57,206 bases of DNA from an uncultured Prevotella sp. (GTDB lineage: Bacteria; Bacteroidota; Bacteroidia; Bacteroidales; Bacteroidaceae). The notes under the pieces are model-generated. The model ran no database searches. It worked only from the letters and a program-made list of their open reading frames with translations, and was not told where the DNA came from. The position numbers and the translations under genes are program-made. The DNA is taken from positions 1 through 57,206 of the forward strand of contig CAKQFF010000002.1 in assembly GCA_934230685.1 (NCBI GenBank), written 5' to 3'. Shown here in pieces: positions 29,162 to 37,326 of the stretch (position 1 is the first letter of the stretch; the number at the start of each line of letters is the position of its first letter).

Positions 29162-30916
29162 TTAGAACGAGCCGAGAAAGTCGTTCAGAGTCTCGTATTC
29201 ATCGCTAAGAGCCATCTTCTTTTTCTTTAGTCTGTATTTGCGCGTGCGCAATGTCGCGTCAGAGATGTTGAGCAGCAATCCCTGGTCTTGTGCGCTCACA
29301 CCGAGCTTGAGCAGGCAACACAAGCATACATCATCGGTGGAAAGATCGTTGAATTGCTCTACGAGTCGGCTGGCAAAGTTGTCGTAGCATACATTTGTGG
29401 AGTCGATGAGGTTTTGCTGCTCTTCTGATGTGAGTGCTATGTTGCGTGCCGACGTGATTTTCTTCTTCTCGTTCATCGATGGCAGTTGCTCTATCTTGTG
29501 AATCACGTCGCTGTTGCTGAGCATCTTCACCTTCAGTTCGCTCTGCTGTTGTCTGAGCTGTTCTATCTGCTCGTCTTTTGACGATAGGCTTGCCATAAGC
29601 TCCATCTGCCTGTCTTGCGCCTCTCGTTGTATCTTCATCAGCTCATAGTTGTGGGCTTTCATTTGCGAAAGGGTCTGCTGCAGCAGGTTTTCCTTCATAC
29701 GCAATGCGCTCTCTGTGCGGTGGCGATAGCGTTGGTGCAGATATACAAACACGGCAGCTATGGCACACAGAATGCCAATGAGAGCCACGACGAGGGCTGT
29801 CTTGCGCTGGTTGTCCAGTTTTAGATTGTCGCGTTCGGCGGCAACGATGGCATAGTTGTAGCGGCGTGCCACTTGTGCAAGCTGCTTGTTGCGGTCCTCC
29901 TCATACTGCGAGTCAACATACTGGCAGAACAGATCTTTGTATTGAAGTGCGGCGAGCAGATTGCCCTTGCCTCTCTCCAGGTCGCTTAGTTCGCTATAGT
30001 AGGTGGCTTTCTCGTAGTAGCGGTTGTCGAGTCTGCCGCGTTCTATGTAGACGCGTGCCGAGTCGTACATGCCCAATCCTATGAAGCAAGTTCCCTTTAT
30101 GCCGTATAGGGTCTTGTCGGGATATTTGGTGGCAGCGATCGCCAAATTGGAGTAATGCAGGGCATCGCTGTGGTTGGCTTGCATCTCAAAAGCCGAAGCC
30201 TTGCTCTTGTATAGCCATGACAGCCACGGGCTATTGTTGCTCTTGGCTATTGTTATAGCTTTGTCGAGCAGTTTATGGGCTTCATCAAACTTGTGTTGGA
30301 ACAGCATAGTCCATCCCTGCATACCGAGTACGCGTGCCATGCGGTTGTTGTCGCCAAGCTTCTTGGCGTATTTTTCAGCAATTTGCAGTTTGGCTGTTGC
30401 CTCTACGAATGGTGGTTCCACCTTGAGCAACCATCCCCAACGGGCATAAGCAATATACAGCAAAGCCCATTGGCGTGAGCCTTCGAGCAGCTTGGCAGCA
30501 TGCACATAGCATGGCATAGCCTTCTCGTCGTCGCCCGTTTGCTCGAAAGCCCGTCCTGCAGCAATCAGTGCGGCAGCCTTCACCTCGTTCTTGTTGTGGC
30601 TGTCGTTGAAGTATTTCTCCACAGCCATAGCCATAGAGTCGCTCTCAGTCTCCTTTTTGTTGTTTGCGCCGACAAGCAGTTTCACCACGTCGTATCGTGC
30701 GTGGTCTTCCTCGGTGTTAAGGGCAGAGCTGTCGGTGCGCGAGTATATGCTTTGTGCCGAATCACTCGACGTTGCTGCTGCCACAATAGCCTCGTCCGAC
30801 AATGACGCCACACGTTGTCGGTTGTCACAAGCGGTTATCAGCAATGCGGTGATGGCGCAAAATGCCGTGCGCAACCATATTATATTCTTCGGGTACATTA
30901 TATTTTTCGGGTACAT
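29162..30916 (-). CDS. Membrane TPR regulator with C-terminal helix-turn-helix-like domain
   Basis: A 584-residue protein of a type common in Bacteroidales. An N-terminal lipoprotein-like signal (LLITAC, Cys30) is followed by TPR-like helical repeats (about 75-340), a transmembrane helix near 372-392, a Gln/Leu-rich coiled coil (about 400-465), and a C-terminal region (535-575) with DVCLCCLLKLGVSAQDQGLLL and RTRKYRLKKKK resembling a LuxR/sigma-like DNA-binding end. A membrane-tethered transcription regulator sensing the envelope is the likely role. The first 18 bases of the gene are tandemly duplicated, giving two possible starts at 30916 and 30898. A -7 box TACCTTTG lies at 30942-30949 on the minus strand. 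No target is evident; it diverges from topA. Confidence 0.75.
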   Translation of the reverse strand: MYPKNIMYPKNIIWLRTAFCAITALLITACDNRQRVASLSDEAIVAAATSSDSAQSIYSRTDSSALNTEEDHARYDVVKLLVGANNKKETESDSMAMAVEKYFNDSHNKNEVKAAALIAAGRAFEQTGDDEKAMPCYVHAAKLLEGSRQWALLYIAYARWGWLLKVEPPFVEATAKLQIAEKYAKKLGDNNRMARVLGMQGWTMLFQHKFDEAHKLLDKAITIAKSNNSPWLSWLYKSKASAFEMQANHSDALHYSNLAIAATKYPDKTLYGIKGTCFIGLGMYDSARVYIERGRLDNRYYEKATYYSELSDLERGKGNLLAALQYKDLFCQYVDSQYEEDRNKQLAQVARRYNYAIVAAERDNLKLDNQRKTALVVALIGILCAIAAVFVYLHQRYRHRTESALRMKENLLQQTLSQMKAHNYELMKIQREAQDRQMELMASLSSKDEQIEQLRQQQSELKVKMLSNSDVIHKIEQLPSMNEKKKITSARNIALTSEEQQNLIDSTNVCYDNFASRLVEQFNDLSTDDVCLCCLLKLGVSAQDQGLLLNISDATLRTRKYRLKKKKMALSDEYETLNDFLGSF

Positions 30917-31076
30917 CTTTAATATATTCTTAATCTTTTTGCAAAGGTAATGATTTTTTCATACACATTAGCTACTCCTTTTCTTTTTAATAAAACCTAA
31001 AATTTTGCTATATAATAAGGTATACGGAAAAATATTCTTACTTTTGCGCCCAAATTAAAGAACACAAAGCGAAATC

Positions 31077-33416
31077 ATGCAAGAAAATTTAGTAATCGTC
31101 GAGAGCCCCGCAAAGGCAAAGACAATTGAGAAATTCTTGGGCGAAGACTTCAAAGTGATGTCGTCCTACGGTCATATACGCGACTTGAAGAAGAAGGAAC
31201 TCAGTATTGACAAAGATACACTCCAACCCGACTATGTTATCCCTAAGGATAAGGAAGACCTCGTAAAGAAATTGCGCGAGAGTGCAAAGCAGGCACACAA
31301 GGTGTGGCTCGCATCCGATGAGGACCGCGAAGGAGAAGCCATCTCATGGCACCTTTGCGAAGTACTCGGTCTTGACGAGGCATCAACCAACCGCATCGTC
31401 TTCCACGAAATCACAAAACCAGCAATTCTCGCTGCCATTGCCAGCCCGCGCCACCTCGACATGAACCTTGTCAACGCGCAGCAGGCTCGCCGTGTGCTCG
31501 ACCGCATTGTAGGTTTTAAGCTCTCTCCAGTGCTTTGGCGCAAGGTTAAGCCGGCACTCTCGGCTGGCCGTGTGCAGTCGGTAGCTGTGAGACTTATCGT
31601 TGAGCGCGAGCGTGAGATTCAGAATTTCAAGAGTGAGCCTTACTATCGCATCAACGCCATCTTTGCCATAACCAACGCAGATGGCTCGCAGTCGGAGGTG
31701 AAAGCCGAGCTTGACAAGCGCTTCTCAACACATGACGATGCGATAGCTTTCCTCGAACTCTGCAAGGAATCTGAGTTTACTGTGGACACTGTTACAAAGA
31801 AACCCCTCAAGCGTATGCCGGCACCACCGTTCACTACCTCAACTCTACAGCAGGAGGCAGCCCGCAAACTTGGCTTCTCTGTTTCGCAGACTATGATGGT
31901 GGCACAGCATCTCTACGAGAACGGTCTTATAACCTACATGCGTACCGACAGTGTGAACCTCTCGAAACTCTGCCTTGATGCTGCCAAGGAGACCGTGACA
32001 AAGCTCTATGGCGAGGAGTATAGTTCCACACGCAACTTCCACACCCACTCCAAGGGTGCCCAGGAGGCCCACGAGGCCATACGTCCTACCTACATGGCCA
32101 ACACTACCATCGAGGGCACCGCTCAGGAACGCCGACTCTACGACCTTATATGGAAGCGCACCGCAGCAAGCCAGATGTCGGAGGCTGTAATCGAGAAGAC
32201 CACCGTGAGCATTGCCATGACCGGAGCCACTGAGCATTTCATTGCAAATGGCGAGGTTGTTAAGTTCGACGGTTTCCTCAAGGTCTACCGCGAGTCTACC
32301 GACGACGACCAGGACACAGCCAAGGATGAGTTCTCTCACAATCTGCCCGTGATCAACGAGGGCGACAAGCTCACACGCCGTGAGATTATGTCTACAGAGC
32401 GCTATTCGCAGGGTCCGGCACGCTACACCGAGGCAAGTCTCGTGCATAAGCTTGAGGAACTTGGCATCGGACGTCCGTCAACCTATGCCCCTACTATCTC
32501 TACCATACAGCAGCGCGAGTATGTGCAGAAGGGCGACAAGAAGGGCGAGGAGCGTCCTTATGTCATCGACTCGCTGCGCGGAATAAAAATAACTCCCACA
32601 CGCAAGGTGGAGCTTACTGGCAACGAGAAGGGCAAACTTCTGCCTACTGATATAGGTATCGTGGTGAACGACTTCCTTATGGAGAACTTCCCAACCATCA
32701 TGGACTACAACTTCACCGCAAAGGTGGAGCAGCAGTTCGACCTTATCGCCGACGGCAAGGAGGAATGGACCGACATGATGCAGCATTTCGACCGTGAGTT
32801 TGAACCTACTGTAGAGAAGGTGATGAACGCACGTTCGGAGCATAAGGCTGGCGAGCGTAAGCTGGGCGACGATCCTAAGTCGGGTCATCCAGTGTTTGTA
32901 AAGATAGGTCGCTACGGTCCTGTGGTGCAGATAGGTACTGCCGACGACGACGAGAAACCTCGCTTCGCTCAGCTTCCTGCCGACAAGAGTATGGAGACCA
33001 TAACGCTTGAGGAGGCTCTTGAACTGTTTAAGCTCCCGCGCAAGGTGGGTGAGTTTGAGGGCAAGTCAGTGACTATCGGTGCCGGACGCTTCGGTCCTTA
33101 TGTGCTCCACGACAAGAAATACGTGTCGATACCAAAGGACGAGGATCCTATGTCCATCACCCTTGAGCGTGCCATCGAACTTGTAGAAAGCAAGCGCAAG
33201 GCTGAGGAGGAACGCCACTTGAAGCAGTTTGAGGAAGATCCGAACCTCGAGGTGCTGAACGGTCGCTACGGTCCTTACATCGCTTTCGACGGTAAGAACT
33301 ACCGCATTCCACGCGAGCTTCACCCCAAGGCTGCCGAGCTTACCTATGCCGAGTGCATGGACATCGTGAACAATCCACCGGCTCCAAAGAAGAGAGGAGC
33401 CGCAAAGAAGAAATAA
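31077..33416 (+). CDS. topA: DNA topoisomerase I
   Basis: A 779-residue type IA topoisomerase that relaxes negative supercoils. The Toprim domain starts NLVIVESPAKAKTIEKFLG and includes DEDREGEAISWH; the active-site tyrosine is Tyr287 in ITYMRTDS. Instead of C-terminal CxxC zinc fingers it carries three short repeats of the type GRYGPVVQIG, GRFGPYVLHD and GRYGPYIAFD, then a Lys-rich end. This layout is usual for Bacteroidetes TopA. A -7 element TACTTTTG is at 31039-31046. aroK follows after 26 bases. Confidence 0.96.
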   Translation: MQENLVIVESPAKAKTIEKFLGEDFKVMSSYGHIRDLKKKELSIDKDTLQPDYVIPKDKEDLVKKLRESAKQAHKVWLASDEDREGEAISWHLCEVLGLDEASTNRIVFHEITKPAILAAIASPRHLDMNLVNAQQARRVLDRIVGFKLSPVLWRKVKPALSAGRVQSVAVRLIVEREREIQNFKSEPYYRINAIFAITNADGSQSEVKAELDKRFSTHDDAIAFLELCKESEFTVDTVTKKPLKRMPAPPFTTSTLQQEAARKLGFSVSQTMMVAQHLYENGLITYMRTDSVNLSKLCLDAAKETVTKLYGEEYSSTRNFHTHSKGAQEAHEAIRPTYMANTTIEGTAQERRLYDLIWKRTAASQMSEAVIEKTTVSIAMTGATEHFIANGEVVKFDGFLKVYRESTDDDQDTAKDEFSHNLPVINEGDKLTRREIMSTERYSQGPARYTEASLVHKLEELGIGRPSTYAPTISTIQQREYVQKGDKKGEERPYVIDSLRGIKITPTRKVELTGNEKGKLLPTDIGIVVNDFLMENFPTIMDYNFTAKVEQQFDLIADGKEEWTDMMQHFDREFEPTVEKVMNARSEHKAGERKLGDDPKSGHPVFVKIGRYGPVVQIGTADDDEKPRFAQLPADKSMETITLEEALELFKLPRKVGEFEGKSVTIGAGRFGPYVLHDKKYVSIPKDEDPMSITLERAIELVESKRKAEEERHLKQFEEDPNLEVLNGRYGPYIAFDGKNYRIPRELHPKAAELTYAECMDIVNNPPAPKKRGAAKKK

Positions 33417-33442
33417 CTGTGTAAGACAAAAAACAGACCACT

Positions 33443-33967
33443 ATGACCCGAATAATCCTTATCGGCTACATGGGAGCCGGAAAAACAACAATAGGAAAGG
33501 CACTCGCCAAGGCTCTTGGCGTGACCTTCTACGACCTCGACTGGTATATCGAGACACGTATGCGGCGCACCGTGAAGCAGATATTCGACAGCGAGGGCGA
33601 AGAGGGATTCCGACGCATCGAGCATAACATGCTGCACGAAGTGGCGGAGTTTGAGAACGTTGTGCTTTCGTGCGGCGGAGGCACGCCGTGCTTCTTCGAC
33701 AATATCGACTATATGAACGGTCAGGGACCGGTGGTCTATCTCAAGGCTTCGCCCGAGGTGCTCTACGAGCATCTCAAGATGGGCAAGTCGGTGCGCCCGC
33801 TATTGCTCAACAAAACTCCCGAGCAGGTGCGTGAGTTTATAGAAGAGCAGCTTGCCTATCGCGAGCAGTTCTACTCGAAGGCTCACTATACACTCGACAT
33901 AAACCTGCTCGACAACTACGAAAAGATAAACGTGACTGTCGAGAAACTGATAGAACTTTTGAAATAA
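33443..33967 (+). CDS. aroK: Shikimate kinase
   Basis: A 174-residue P-loop kinase making shikimate 3-phosphate for chorismate synthesis. The Walker A loop GYMGAGKTT is at 8-16, DLDWYIE provides the shikimate-binding aspartate, and SCGGGTPCF is the conserved glycine motif. It is 16 bases before speA and 26 after topA, so these three are probably one transcript. A second shikimate-pathway gene, aroQ, is at 45186. Confidence 0.95.
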   Translation: MTRIILIGYMGAGKTTIGKALAKALGVTFYDLDWYIETRMRRTVKQIFDSEGEEGFRRIEHNMLHEVAEFENVVLSCGGGTPCFFDNIDYMNGQGPVVYLKASPEVLYEHLKMGKSVRPLLLNKTPEQVREFIEEQLAYREQFYSKAHYTLDINLLDNYEKINVTVEKLIELLK

Positions 33968-33983
33968 AACCCAAAACCCAAAA

Positions 33984-35876
33984 ATGAAAAAATGGACCAT
34001 TGACGATTCCCGCGAGCTCTATAACATTAATGGTTGGGGCACCTCATACTTTGGTGTCAATGAGCGCGGCGACATGTATGTCACACCTTGCAAGGACAAC
34101 GTGCAGATCGACCTGCGCGACGTCATGGACGAGCTTCAGCTGCGCGATGTCACTCCGCCAGTATTGTTGCGATTCCCCGACATTCTCGACAACCGCATCG
34201 AGAAGACCTCAAGCTGCTTCAAGAAGGCTGCCGAGGAATATAAGTACAAGGGCGAGAACTTCATCGTCTATCCTATTAAGGTGAACCAGATGCAGCCCGT
34301 TGTGGAGGAGATTATCTCACATGGACGCAAGTTCAACCTCGGACTGGAGTGTGGCTCTAAGCCTGAACTTCACGCTGTGATTGCCGTGCAGTGCCAAAGC
34401 GACTCCATCATCGTGTGCAACGGATATAAGGACCAAAGCTATATAGAGCTGGCTCTGCTCGCACAGAAGATGGGCAAGCGCATATTCATCGTCGTTGAGA
34501 AGATGAATGAGATCGGACTGATTGCATCTGCTGCAAAGAAGCTTGGTGTGCGTCCGAATATCGGCATACGCATCAAACTCGCCTCTTCTGGTTCTGGCAA
34601 ATGGCAGGAGAGCGGTGGCGACGCTTCTAAGTTCGGACTCCGTGCCTCGGAACTCCTCCAGGCTCTTGAGACTCTCGACGAGAAGGGACTGCACGACTGC
34701 GTGCGACTGATACACTTCCACATCGGTTCGCAGATTACTAAGATTCGACGCATACAGACTGCTTTGCGCGAGGCTGCCAACTTCTATATCCAGCTTCACA
34801 AGATGGGCTACAACATCGACTTCGTTGACTGTGGCGGTGGACTTGGCGTTGACTACGATGGCACCCGCTCTTCAAGCTCTGAAAGCTCGGTCAACTATTC
34901 CATCCAGGAGTATGTCAACGACTGTGTGTATACCTTCGTCGACGCTGCCAACAAGAATGGCATCATCCATCCTAACCTCATCACCGAGAGTGGACGCTCG
35001 TTGTCGGCCCATCACTCTGTGCTTATCACGGACGTGCTTGAGACTACTTCGCTGCCCGAAATGCCTGAGGAGTTTGAACCCTCGGAGAGCGACCATCAGC
35101 TTGTGAAGGACCTCTACGAGATATGGGACAACCTCAACCCACGCACTATGCTTGAGGACTGGCACGATGCCGAGCAGATACGCGACGAGGCTCTCGACCT
35201 CTTCTCGCATGGCATTGTAGACCTGCGCACACGTGCCGAGATTGAGAGTATGTATTGGAGCGTTTGCCGTGAGGTGAACAGTATGGCTAAGACCTTGAAG
35301 CACACTCCCGATGAGCTGCGTGGACTGGATAAGTTGCTTGCCGACAAGTATTTCTGCAATATCTCTATATTCCAGTCGCTGCCCGACGCATGGGCCATCG
35401 ACCAGCTGTTCCCAATTGTGCCTATACAGCGTCTCAACGAGCGCCCCACACGCAACGCCACTCTTCAGGACATCACTTGCGACAGCGATGGCAAGATAGC
35501 CAACTTCGTGACCAACCGTCAGGCTACTCACGTGCTGCCCGTTCATCCTATCAAGAAGAATGAGGACTACTATCTCGGTGTGTTCCTCGTGGGTGCCTAT
35601 CAGGAGATTCTTGGCGATATGCATAATCTCTTTGGCGACACCAATGCCGTGCACATCTCTGTGAAGGACGGAGGCTACCACATCGACCAGATATTTGATG
35701 GTGAGACCGTTGAGGAAGTGCTCGACTATGTGCAGTACAACCCCAAGAAACTTGTGCGTCAGCTTGAGATTTGGGTTACTAAGAGCGTCAAGGCGGGCAA
35801 GATTTCGCTTGAGGAAGGCAAGGAGTTCTTGAGCAACTATCGCTCGGGACTTTATGGATATACGTATTTGGAGTAA
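33984..35876 (+). CDS. speA: Biosynthetic arginine decarboxylase
   Basis: A 630-residue fold type III PLP enzyme that turns arginine into agmatine, first step of polyamine synthesis by the agmatine route. The PLP lysine is Lys99 in VYPIKVNQ; VDCGGGLGVDYDG is the phosphate-binding glycine loop, and RSLSAHHS follows. Length matches the SpeA family. With the carboxynorspermidine enzyme at 52095 this supports spermidine made by the carboxyspermidine route. argB follows after a hairpin. Confidence 0.95.
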   Translation: MKKWTIDDSRELYNINGWGTSYFGVNERGDMYVTPCKDNVQIDLRDVMDELQLRDVTPPVLLRFPDILDNRIEKTSSCFKKAAEEYKYKGENFIVYPIKVNQMQPVVEEIISHGRKFNLGLECGSKPELHAVIAVQCQSDSIIVCNGYKDQSYIELALLAQKMGKRIFIVVEKMNEIGLIASAAKKLGVRPNIGIRIKLASSGSGKWQESGGDASKFGLRASELLQALETLDEKGLHDCVRLIHFHIGSQITKIRRIQTALREAANFYIQLHKMGYNIDFVDCGGGLGVDYDGTRSSSSESSVNYSIQEYVNDCVYTFVDAANKNGIIHPNLITESGRSLSAHHSVLITDVLETTSLPEMPEEFEPSESDHQLVKDLYEIWDNLNPRTMLEDWHDAEQIRDEALDLFSHGIVDLRTRAEIESMYWSVCREVNSMAKTLKHTPDELRGLDKLLADKYFCNISIFQSLPDAWAIDQLFPIVPIQRLNERPTRNATLQDITCDSDGKIANFVTNRQATHVLPVHPIKKNEDYYLGVFLVGAYQEILGDMHNLFGDTNAVHISVKDGGYHIDQIFDGETVEEVLDYVQYNPKKLVRQLEIWVTKSVKAGKISLEEGKEFLSNYRSGLYGYTYLE

Positions 35877-35896
35877 ACTGTTAGCTCCACTCAGTA

Positions 35897-35925
35897 GTGT
35901 GGTAGGGCATCATGCCTTACCACAC
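35897..35925 (+). terminator. Hairpin between speA and argB
   Basis: A 29-base near-palindrome with GTGTGGTA and TACCACAC arms and an inner GGCAT/ATGCC stem, followed by AATTATTTTTAT. It could end speA transcription or act as a partial terminator before argB, which begins 19 bases later. Confidence 0.65.
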
Positions 35926-35943
35926 AATTATTTTTATCGACTT

Positions 35944-36714
35944 ATGAAAATCACAGTAGTAAAAGTTGGCGGTGCCGTGGTCGAGGATCCGGCACAGCTC
36001 ACAGCTCTTCTTGAAGGTTTCAAGCAGATAGAAGGAGCTAAGATATTGGTTCATGGTGGCGGAAGACGCGCCACTAAGGTTGCTGCCGCTCTTGGCATAG
36101 AGAGCAAAATGGTAGGGGGTAGACGCATAACGGATGCCCAGATGCTTGAGGTGGTGACTATGGTTTATGGTGGATTGGTCAACAAGAATATTGTTGCGCA
36201 GCTGCAGTCGCTTGGCATTGATGCCATCGGACTCACCGGTGCCGACATGGATGTCATCCGCTCGCACAAGCGTCCGCTTAAGGATGGTGTCGACTTTGGC
36301 TTTGTGGGTGACGTGGACAAGGTGAACGCCAATCGCCTGAAGACGCTTGTTGAGGCTGGCATGACTCCCGTTCTTGCTCCTCTCACTCATGACGGATGCG
36401 GCACAATGCTCAATACCAATGCCGACACAATAGCTTCGGAGACGGCTCGTGCCCTTGCCTCATTATATGATGTGACGCTTGTTTATTGTTTCGAGAAGCC
36501 CGGTGTGCTCCGCAATCCCGACGATGACGCGAGTGTGATACCCACTATCACACGCCATGATTTCCAGCAGCTCACTGCCGATGGCACAATATCAGGAGGT
36601 ATGCTCCCGAAGATAGAAAACGCCCTCGCTGCCGTTGAGGCTGGTGTGAAGAAGGTTGTAATAACAAAGGCCGACAGCCTTGGCAATAGCGGTTGCGGCA
36701 CAGTTGTGTGCTAA
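35944..36714 (+). CDS. argB: N-acetylglutamate (or N-succinylglutamate) kinase
   Basis: A 256-residue amino-acid kinase of arginine synthesis. It starts MKITVVKVGGAVV, has HGGGRRA near 36-42 in the glutamate-binding loop, and LTGADMDVI plus the C-terminal GGMLPKIENA segment. In Bacteroides the ornithine branch uses N-succinyl rather than N-acetyl compounds, so the true substrate may be succinylglutamate; the sequence alone does not decide. The start at 35944 is chosen because the 30 residues from 35854 lie inside speA and the hairpin. A strong terminator follows. Confidence 0.93.
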   Translation: MKITVVKVGGAVVEDPAQLTALLEGFKQIEGAKILVHGGGRRATKVAAALGIESKMVGGRRITDAQMLEVVTMVYGGLVNKNIVAQLQSLGIDAIGLTGADMDVIRSHKRPLKDGVDFGFVGDVDKVNANRLKTLVEAGMTPVLAPLTHDGCGTMLNTNADTIASETARALASLYDVTLVYCFEKPGVLRNPDDDASVIPTITRHDFQQLTADGTISGGMLPKIENALAAVEAGVKKVVITKADSLGNSGCGTVVC

Positions 36715-36733
36715 TACGCATAATCTGTCTTTT

Positions 36734-36777
36734 TTGTTTCCTCGGGAGGAAAAATTTTCTTTCTCCCGAGGAAACAA
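36734..36777 (+). terminator. Terminator of argB
   Basis: TTGTTTCCTCGGGAG (36734-36748) pairs perfectly with CTCCCGAGGAAACAA (36763-36777) and is followed by TTTTTTA. It opens the 437-base gap 36715-37151, which otherwise holds the 11-base array and the end of tRNA-Asn transcription. Confidence 0.9.
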
Positions 36778-36840
36778 TTTTTTATGTCCGAGTAGCTTAA
36801 TCTTTTTGCTTACTCATTATATAATTCTCTGTTTCTCCTT

Positions 36841-37016
36841 CGTTCTTTCTTCGTTCGTCCTCCGTAGTGAACTCGATCTGCCTCCGTAGTGAACTCGATC
36901 TGCCTCCGTTAACGGAACGGAGGTATAGCGGAGGAATAACGGAAGATCAACGGAGATGTAACGAAAGAATAACGAGAACCTATCGAGAGCCTTTCGAGAA
37001 TAGAACGAAGAAAATA
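36841..37016. repeat. Sixteen phased 11-base units, each beginning CG
   Basis: CG occurs at 36841 and then every 11 bases without a miss to 37006, sixteen units in 176 bases; only two other CG lie inside. Units differ (for example CGTTCTTTCTT at 36841, CGGAAGATCAA at 36940, CGAAGAAAATA at 37006), though two adjacent unit pairs at 36863 and 36885 form an exact 22-base direct repeat. The centre is the perfect palindrome TCCGTTAACGGA at 36905-36916. To the right, plus-strand units begin CGGAG, CGAAA or CGAGA; to the left, minus-strand units begin CGGAGG or CGAAG. So two purine-rich arms face outward. Not coding: 11 is not a multiple of three. Confidence 0.95.
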
Positions 37017-37111
37017 TTTGCTGTTGTCATTCTCCAAAAGAAAGGTCCCTCATAAAAATGTGGTGTTGCGCTGAAAAACGCGACCTCTTATAGATTAAGA
37101 TAAAACAAAAA

Positions 37112-37141
37112 AGCCTCGCAAGTCGTGTGACCTGCGAGGCT
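37112..37141 (-). terminator. Terminator of tRNA-Asn
   Basis: On the minus strand AGCCTCGCAGGTC pairs with GACTTGCGAGGCT across a four-base loop (plus-strand 37112-37124 and 37129-37141), followed by TTTTTTGTTTTA. Confidence 0.9.
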
Positions 37142-37151
37142 GAATAAGCTG

Positions 37152-37225
37152 CGCTTCAAGATGGACTTGAACCAACGACCCCCTGATTAACAGTCAGGTG
37201 CTCTAACCAACTGAGCTATTGAAGC
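37152..37225 (-). tRNA. tRNA-Asn (anticodon GTT)
   Basis: On the minus strand: acceptor GCTTCAA with TTGAAGC, D arm AGCTCAGTTGGTTAGAGC-like, anticodon stem CCTGA/TCAGG around CTGTTAA giving GTT, T arm with TTCAAGT loop, discriminator G. CCA is not encoded. Confidence 0.95.
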
Positions 37226-37261
37226 ATTGCATTTACAATCGTTGTTTCTTGATTGCGGGTG

Positions 37262-37292
37262 CAAAGTTAGCTCATTTTTTGGAAACTGCAAA
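37262..37292 (-). promoter_or_regulatory. Promoter of tRNA-Asn
   Basis: On the minus strand TTTG (plus 37289-37292), 19 bases, TAACTTTG (plus 37262-37269). Full consensus match, 36 bases before the tRNA. It lies just past the cstA stop, so the tRNA has its own start. Confidence 0.85.
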
Positions 37293-37326
37293 ACTTTTGC
37301 AGCATTTTTTTTGATTTTACTTCAAT

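Noticed and set aside
36841..37016. CRISPR array
   Set aside because: Units are only 11 bases, there is no constant repeat with unique spacers, and no cas gene is near.
36867..37055. A 62-residue plus-strand ORF across the 11-base array
   Set aside because: The period of 11 bases moves the frame at each unit, the protein has no family look, and the array structure explains the open frame better.
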